This document shows, in pieces, positions 60,100-64,000 of a stretch of 64,000 bases of DNA (the first letter of the stretch is position 1; each line of letters starts with the position of its first letter). The DNA is from Dysgonamonadaceae bacterium (lineage in GTDB: Bacteria; Bacteroidota; Bacteroidia; Bacteroidales; Azobacteroidaceae), in the NCBI GenBank assembly GCA_031260045.1, contig JAIRKO010000054.1, forward strand, positions 1 through 64,000, read 5' to 3'. The translations under genes were made by a program, and so were the position numbers. Below the pieces are notes generated by a model. That model did no database searches. It saw only the letters and a list, made by a program, of their open reading frames with translations, and was not told the origin of the DNA.

Positions 60100-62874
60100 A
60101 TGAAACTTTTTCTGTTAGATGCTTACGCATTGATATACCGCTCTTACTACGCATTGCTGAAAATGCCCCGTATCAATTCCAAAGGCTTCAATACTTCCGC
60201 CATTCTCGGATTTGTGAATACTTTGGAAGAAGTCTTGAAAAAGGAAAATCCTACGCACATCGGCATTGCTTTCGACCCGCCCGGAAAGACTTTCCGCCAC
60301 ACGGCTTACGAACAATACAAAGCCCAGCGCGAAGAAACCCCCGAAGTAATCCGCTCTTCCGTCCCGATTATCAAGGAGATTGCAGCCGCATACCGCATTC
60401 CGGTTCTGGAAGCGCCGAATTACGAGGCGGATGATGTTATCGGAACAATCGCCAAAAAAGCCTCCTCCGATTACGAAATTTTTATGATGACGCCCGACAA
60501 GGACTACGCACAGTTGGTTGATACGAATATTTTCATGTACCGCCCGAAATACGGGAGCAACGATTTTGAAATCCTTGGCGTGGAAGAAGTCAAAAAGAAA
60601 TACGGGCTGGAAAATCCTTTGCAGATGATTGATTTTCTCGGATTGACGGGCGATAAGTCGGACAATATTCCCGGATGCCCCGGCGTGGGAGACGTAACCG
60701 CCCAAAAATTACTCGCCCAATTCGGGAGCGTTGAAAACCTGCTGGCAAATACCGGTCAACTGCAAGGTTCACTCAAAACCAAAGTCGAAACAAATCGGGA
60801 AATGATTGTTTTTTCCAAATTCTTGGCGACCATCAAAACGGACGTTCCCATTGAATTTAATCCCGACGAATTGCTTCGGAAAGAAATAGACGAGTCGGCG
60901 TTGCAGAAAATTTTCGATGAATTGGAGTTCCGCCAACTTTCGGCGCGGATTTTCGGCGACGCAAAAAAACCGCTTGCATCAACGCCTAAAAATCGCCCTG
61001 TCCAAACTTCCCTTTTCGACGATTTTCCACCCGAAACTCAGGAAGAACCCGAAACCGGCGCATTTGAGAATTACAAAACGGTTCCCCATCATTATTTTTT
61101 ATTAGATACGACGGAAGAAATCATCCGTTTTATCGAACAAATAAAAGCCCAAAAATCGGTGGCGTTTGATACGGAAACAACCGGTATCGACCCGCTGACT
61201 GCGGAACTGGTCGGCATATCGTTTGCTTTGAAAGAAGGGGAAGCCTGTTTCGTTCCGGTTTCGTCCCATCGCGGGGAAGCGCAAAAGCGCGTCGATTTGT
61301 TCAAGGAAATACTGGAAAGCCCAGATATTTTGAAAATCGGACAAAACTTGAAATTCGACATCAACGTGCTGAAAAAATACGGTGTTCGTGTGGACGGCGC
61401 GATGTTCGACACGCTCATCGCGCATTATCTGTTGAATCCCGAACATCGCCACAACCTGAATTATCTTGCCGAAACATATTTACAGTATCAAACGGTTCAT
61501 ATTGAGGAACTGATTGGTCGGAAGGGGAAAAATCAGTTAAACATGCGGCAGGTTCCCGTTGAGCGGCTGGTGGATTATGCCGCCGAAGACGCCGATATTG
61601 CTCTGAAATTGAAAACCATTTTTGAAAAATCAATCGAAAAAGACAACTTTTCCCGTTTGTTTTACGAAGTGGAAATGCCTCTGATGAAAGCGCTTGCCGA
61701 TATGGAAGAAGCCGGCGTGAGGCTTGACGCCGCCGCGCTGAAACAGTCATCCGAAGGACTGAGCAAACATTTGCGGGAAATCGAACAGACCGTGTATGAA
61801 ATGTCGGGCGTGGAATTTAACATTAATTCGCCGAAAATGGTCGGCGAAGTGTTGTTCGACCGGCTAAAAATTGTTGAAAAACCGCAAAAAACCAAATCGG
61901 GGCAATATACAACCGGCGAAGAGGTGCTGGAAAACCTGAAATCAAAACATCCCGCAGTGGAAAAAATTCTGGAATACCGGAAAGTGAAAAAACTGCTGTC
62001 CACCTACATCGACGCGCTTCCGAACCTGATTAGCTCGCTGGACGGAAAAGTTCACACGACCTACAACCAGACGGCGACCTCGACTGGTCGCTTGAGTTCG
62101 ACCAATCCCAATCTCCAGAACATTCCCATTCGCGACGAAGAGGGGAAGGAAATACGCAAAGCGTTTATTCCCGACGACGGCTGCCTGTTTCTCTCCGCCG
62201 ATTATTCCCAAATCGAACTGCGGATTATGGCACACCTGAGCGAAGACCCAAACATGATTGAGGCTTTCCTGAGCGGACGTGATATTCATGCGGCTACAGC
62301 GGCAAAAATTTTTAACCTGCCGATTGACAAGGTTTCGCGCGACATGCGCCGCAAAGCCAAAACGGCTAATTTCGGGATTATCTACGGCATCTCTGCTTTC
62401 GGGTTAAGCGAGCAGTTGCACGTTCCCCGCGCAGAAGCGAAAGAGTTGATAGACGGGTATTTTGCCTCCTATCCCGGCGTGAAAGCGTATATGGACAAAA
62501 GCATTGAAACCGCCCGCCAAACCGGTTATGTGGAAACCATTTTCCACCGGAAACGGCTTTTGCCGGATATTAATTCGAGAAACGCGGTGGTGCGAGGTTA
62601 CGCCGAGCGGTATGCGATAAACGCTCCCATTCAAGGCTCTGCCGCAGACATTATCAAAATAGCGATGAACCGGATTCACCGGCGTTTCGGGGAAGAACGC
62701 TTGCGCTCGCGGATGATTATGCAAGTCCATGACGAATTGAATTTCAACATCGTAGCCGATGAAACCGACGTTGCACGTAAAATTGTTGTGGACGAGATGC
62801 AGAATGCCGCGCAACTAAAAGTGCCGCTGATTGCCGACTGCGGGATGGGTAAAAATTGGTTGGAGGCGCATTAA
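60100..62874 (+). CDS. polA: DNA polymerase I
   Basis: The 924-residue protein has all three activities. The 5'-3' exonuclease domain (LFLLDAYALIYRSYYAL ... YEADDVIGTIAKKA ... LTGDKSDNIPGCPGVG) covers residues 1-290. The proofreading 3'-5' exonuclease has SVAFDTETTGIDPL, QNLKFDINVLKKYG and DYAAEDADIAL intact. The polymerase domain has SADYSQIELRIMAHLSED (motif A), RRKAKTANFGIIYGISAFGL (motif B) and MIMQVHDELNF (motif C). It ends GKNWLEAH. Terminator downstream. Confidence 0.97.
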   Translation: MKLFLLDAYALIYRSYYALLKMPRINSKGFNTSAILGFVNTLEEVLKKENPTHIGIAFDPPGKTFRHTAYEQYKAQREETPEVIRSSVPIIKEIAAAYRIPVLEAPNYEADDVIGTIAKKASSDYEIFMMTPDKDYAQLVDTNIFMYRPKYGSNDFEILGVEEVKKKYGLENPLQMIDFLGLTGDKSDNIPGCPGVGDVTAQKLLAQFGSVENLLANTGQLQGSLKTKVETNREMIVFSKFLATIKTDVPIEFNPDELLRKEIDESALQKIFDELEFRQLSARIFGDAKKPLASTPKNRPVQTSLFDDFPPETQEEPETGAFENYKTVPHHYFLLDTTEEIIRFIEQIKAQKSVAFDTETTGIDPLTAELVGISFALKEGEACFVPVSSHRGEAQKRVDLFKEILESPDILKIGQNLKFDINVLKKYGVRVDGAMFDTLIAHYLLNPEHRHNLNYLAETYLQYQTVHIEELIGRKGKNQLNMRQVPVERLVDYAAEDADIALKLKTIFEKSIEKDNFSRLFYEVEMPLMKALADMEEAGVRLDAAALKQSSEGLSKHLREIEQTVYEMSGVEFNINSPKMVGEVLFDRLKIVEKPQKTKSGQYTTGEEVLENLKSKHPAVEKILEYRKVKKLLSTYIDALPNLISSLDGKVHTTYNQTATSTGRLSSTNPNLQNIPIRDEEGKEIRKAFIPDDGCLFLSADYSQIELRIMAHLSEDPNMIEAFLSGRDIHAATAAKIFNLPIDKVSRDMRRKAKTANFGIIYGISAFGLSEQLHVPRAEAKELIDGYFASYPGVKAYMDKSIETARQTGYVETIFHRKRLLPDINSRNAVVRGYAERYAINAPIQGSAADIIKIAMNRIHRRFGEERLRSRMIMQVHDELNFNIVADETDVARKIVVDEMQNAAQLKVPLIADCGMGKNWLEAH

Positions 62875-62919
62875 TTAAGGACAAACCCCCGCATTCACAC
62901 CGTTACAATTTATTTATTT

Positions 62920-62948
62920 GCCCGCTCTGAAAAAAGGCGGGCTTTTTC
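62920..62948 (+). terminator. intrinsic terminator after polA
   Basis: GCCCGC (62920-62925) and GCGGGC (62937-62942) pair around an A-rich loop and are followed by TTTTTCTTTG. It lies 46 bases after the polA stop. Confidence 0.75.
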
Positions 62949-63001
62949 TTTGTCTATTTAAAATATTATCCGCACTTTTGCAACGTAAAATAGTTATATC
63001 A

Positions 63002-63256
63002 ATGTCTCAAATTACCGGAACATATAACAAAAAGATAAGCGACGACGCTCGCTCGCGACGTATTAAAATTTACGTTGATGAGTTGGAAAAGGAATATCCC
63101 GAACAATTGGAAGAAAATCTCAAATTGATGTACTTGGGGGCATTAGCAAAAAAAATTGACGATACTACCCTAAAAAACGACGTCAAAATGCAGGAAATTA
63201 TAGATGAAGTAAATTCCGTAAGAAAAGAAATGCATGAAAATCAAAGTCGTATTTGA
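63002..63256 (+). CDS. probable antitoxin of a truncated PIN toxin pair
   Basis: The protein is 84 residues from the ATG at 63002 (MSQITGTYNKK); an in-frame ATG at 62918 lies in the polA terminator. Small, charged and helical, with no recognised domain (RRIKIYVDELEKEYPEQLEENLKLMYLGALAKKI). A TTTTGCAA promoter-like word precedes it. Its end overlaps by 23 bases the start of a PIN-toxin remnant, the typical antitoxin-toxin overlap, which is the main reason for the call. Confidence 0.5.
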   Translation: MSQITGTYNKKISDDARSRRIKIYVDELEKEYPEQLEENLKLMYLGALAKKIDDTTLKNDVKMQEIIDEVNSVRKEMHENQSRI

Positions 63257-63395
63257 CGTCAATTTCGACTTGGCATATCAAACCAACGCCCGATATTTGG
63301 TTTCCGGAGACCATCATGTATTGACAACCCCCGTAAAAAACACATTAAAGGTCGTGTCTTTAACCGGTTTTATACAATCAATCAACTTTGGATAA
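63234..63395 (+). pseudogene. PIN-domain toxin, in-frame internal deletion (53 residues left)
   Basis: The frame begins MKIKVVFDVN, the first strand and catalytic Asp of a PIN_3-type toxin, and jumps at once to LAYQTNARYLVSGDHHVLTT and LKVVSLTGFIQSI, the PIN C-terminal half. About 80 residues with the middle acidic sites are gone, although the reading frame is open from ATG to TAA. It cannot be an active nuclease. Confidence 0.65.
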
Positions 63396-63398
63396 TCT

Positions 63399-64000
63399 TC
63401 ATCGCCTTTCAGCATTATTCGCTGCCACGTCGGGCAGCACCATCGCAAACAACTTGTGCCTGAGGTGTACAACCATATAATTGGGATTGATTTCTTTTAT
63501 TATTTTTTCCAGCGTTTCGGGGTCGTCTATCAGGTGATAGGTGCATATTGCCAGTTTCGGAGCAAAGGTTTTCAGCACATTTGCCGCTCCCCGCAGCATG
63601 TCGCGCTCGGCGCCTTCAATGTCGGCTTTAATGAAATCCACTCGCGTCAAGCGGTTCTCCGCCACAAATTTGTCGAGGGTGGTAATGGTAATCTTTTCCC
63701 GCTTGCCGGCGCCGATATTGACAACGGAGTTTCCCCCGCTGTTAGTCTCACAGATTGAAATATCTACTTCACACTCGGCGAGACCCAAACCTTTTTGAAC
63801 AGGGTGGATTACCCCCCCCCCCATTAACGTTATTTAACGTTTTTGTCTTGCATAGCAATTGATAGGTTTCGTCAACCGGCTCAAAAGCATAAGCCGTAGC
63901 GCCCTTAGAGGCGGCATAGGCGCTGAAATCGCCGAGCCATGCGCCGGCGTCTATCACCACGTCGCCGTTTTTAACCGTTACGTCAAATGCGCCGTCGGTG
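63399..64000 (-). pseudogene. FkbM-type methyltransferase, split by a G11 tract; 5' end beyond window
   Basis: The upstream frame enters from the right edge (NGDVVIDAGAWLGDFSAYA, SAM motif I; YAFEPVDETYQLL) and runs into 11 G at 63822-63812, after which it ends at 63769. The downstream half is in the next frame: CETNSGGNSVV, TLDKFVAENRLTRVDFIKADIEGAERDMLRGA and the C-terminus to 63399. With 10 or 13 G the two halves join into one normal FkbM protein. FkbM enzymes O-methylate sugars or antibiotics. I read this as a phase-variable gene caught in the OFF state, or a sequencing error in the tract. Confidence 0.75.
63812..63822. repeat. homopolymer tract, 11 C on plus (11 G on minus)
   Basis: TTACCCCCCCCCCCATTAAC lies inside the FkbM-type gene and sets its reading frame. 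It has the same ACCC... context as the tract at 35974-35983. Confidence 0.85.

Noticed and set aside
1..64000. CRISPR arrays
   Set aside because: No regularly spaced direct repeats with unique spacers were seen; the interspersed repeats are scattered and palindromic.

Overview
The window is bacterial chromosome, most probably from the order Bacteroidales. The grounds are the repeated promoter word TAnnTTTG(CA) upstream of many genes, a SusC/SusD pair, a type IX secretion C-terminal signal, TonB/ECF-sigma surface genes, BACON-like and DUF4249-type lipoproteins, a Porin_10-type porin, and phylum-typical neighbours (polyprenol-phosphate mannosyltransferase next to pyrC, folP next to a diadenylate cyclase). 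Housekeeping genes are intact. Several accessory genes are decaying by internal deletion and short repeats fill the gaps, which suggests a host-associated or recently bottlenecked lineage. That last point is inference.

Layout. 1-2.3 kb: an IS transposase tail, a sugar transferase and an acetyltransferase among repeats. 2.3-6.6 kb: a compact accessory islet. It holds a four-gene chain (GNAT-like protein, IbrA-like PP-loop enzyme, IbrB-like ParB protein, tiny two-helix membrane protein) and then an AAA ATPase overlapping a DUF4276/TOPRIM-like gene. 6.6-8.4 kb: an S51-peptidase-like lipoprotein and manA. 9.0-13.5 kb: lysA leading a glycan operon (two GT2 enzymes, a hypothetical protein, GtrA). 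13.7-18.5 kb: SusC/SusD. 18.8-21.3 kb: a membrane protein and a glycosyltransferase. 22-34.7 kb: core metabolism and information genes (rnhA, aroK, ald, DPM1-like, pyrC, lepA, guaA, folP, cdaA, ridA-like, proS), with a wrecked toxin-antitoxin locus at 26 kb.

34.8-41.7 kb is a surface and secretion region. It contains a glycosyltransferase behind a long leader with a 10-C tract, an S74 tail-fibre-like protein with a T9SS tail, a PrcB-like lipoprotein beside a subtilase, and an ECF sigma factor with a TonB-like partner. 41.7-46.1 kb makes dTDP-sugar precursors (rfbC, rfbA, a methyltransferase, rfbB, a WbpB/WlbA-like dehydrogenase) but has no rfbD. 46-58 kb is mostly housekeeping (trmH-like, an orphan 2-oxoacid oxidoreductase gamma subunit, a RhuM protein, porin, pssA/psd, purA, a zinc peptidase, a bifunctional nuclease, pepE, tRNA-Leu, a DUF1460 peptidase, ispB). 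58.3-59.7 kb is a graveyard of a TonB-receptor/DUF4249/lipoprotein operon. polA follows, then a second truncated PIN-toxin locus, and the window ends inside an FkbM-type methyltransferase split by an 11-base G tract.

The strongest leads are the 2.3-6.6 kb islet, the probable phase-variable homopolymers at 35,974 and 63,812, and the recurring pattern of genes that lost their middles but kept both ends. All family assignments were made by reading the protein sequences; no database search was possible.
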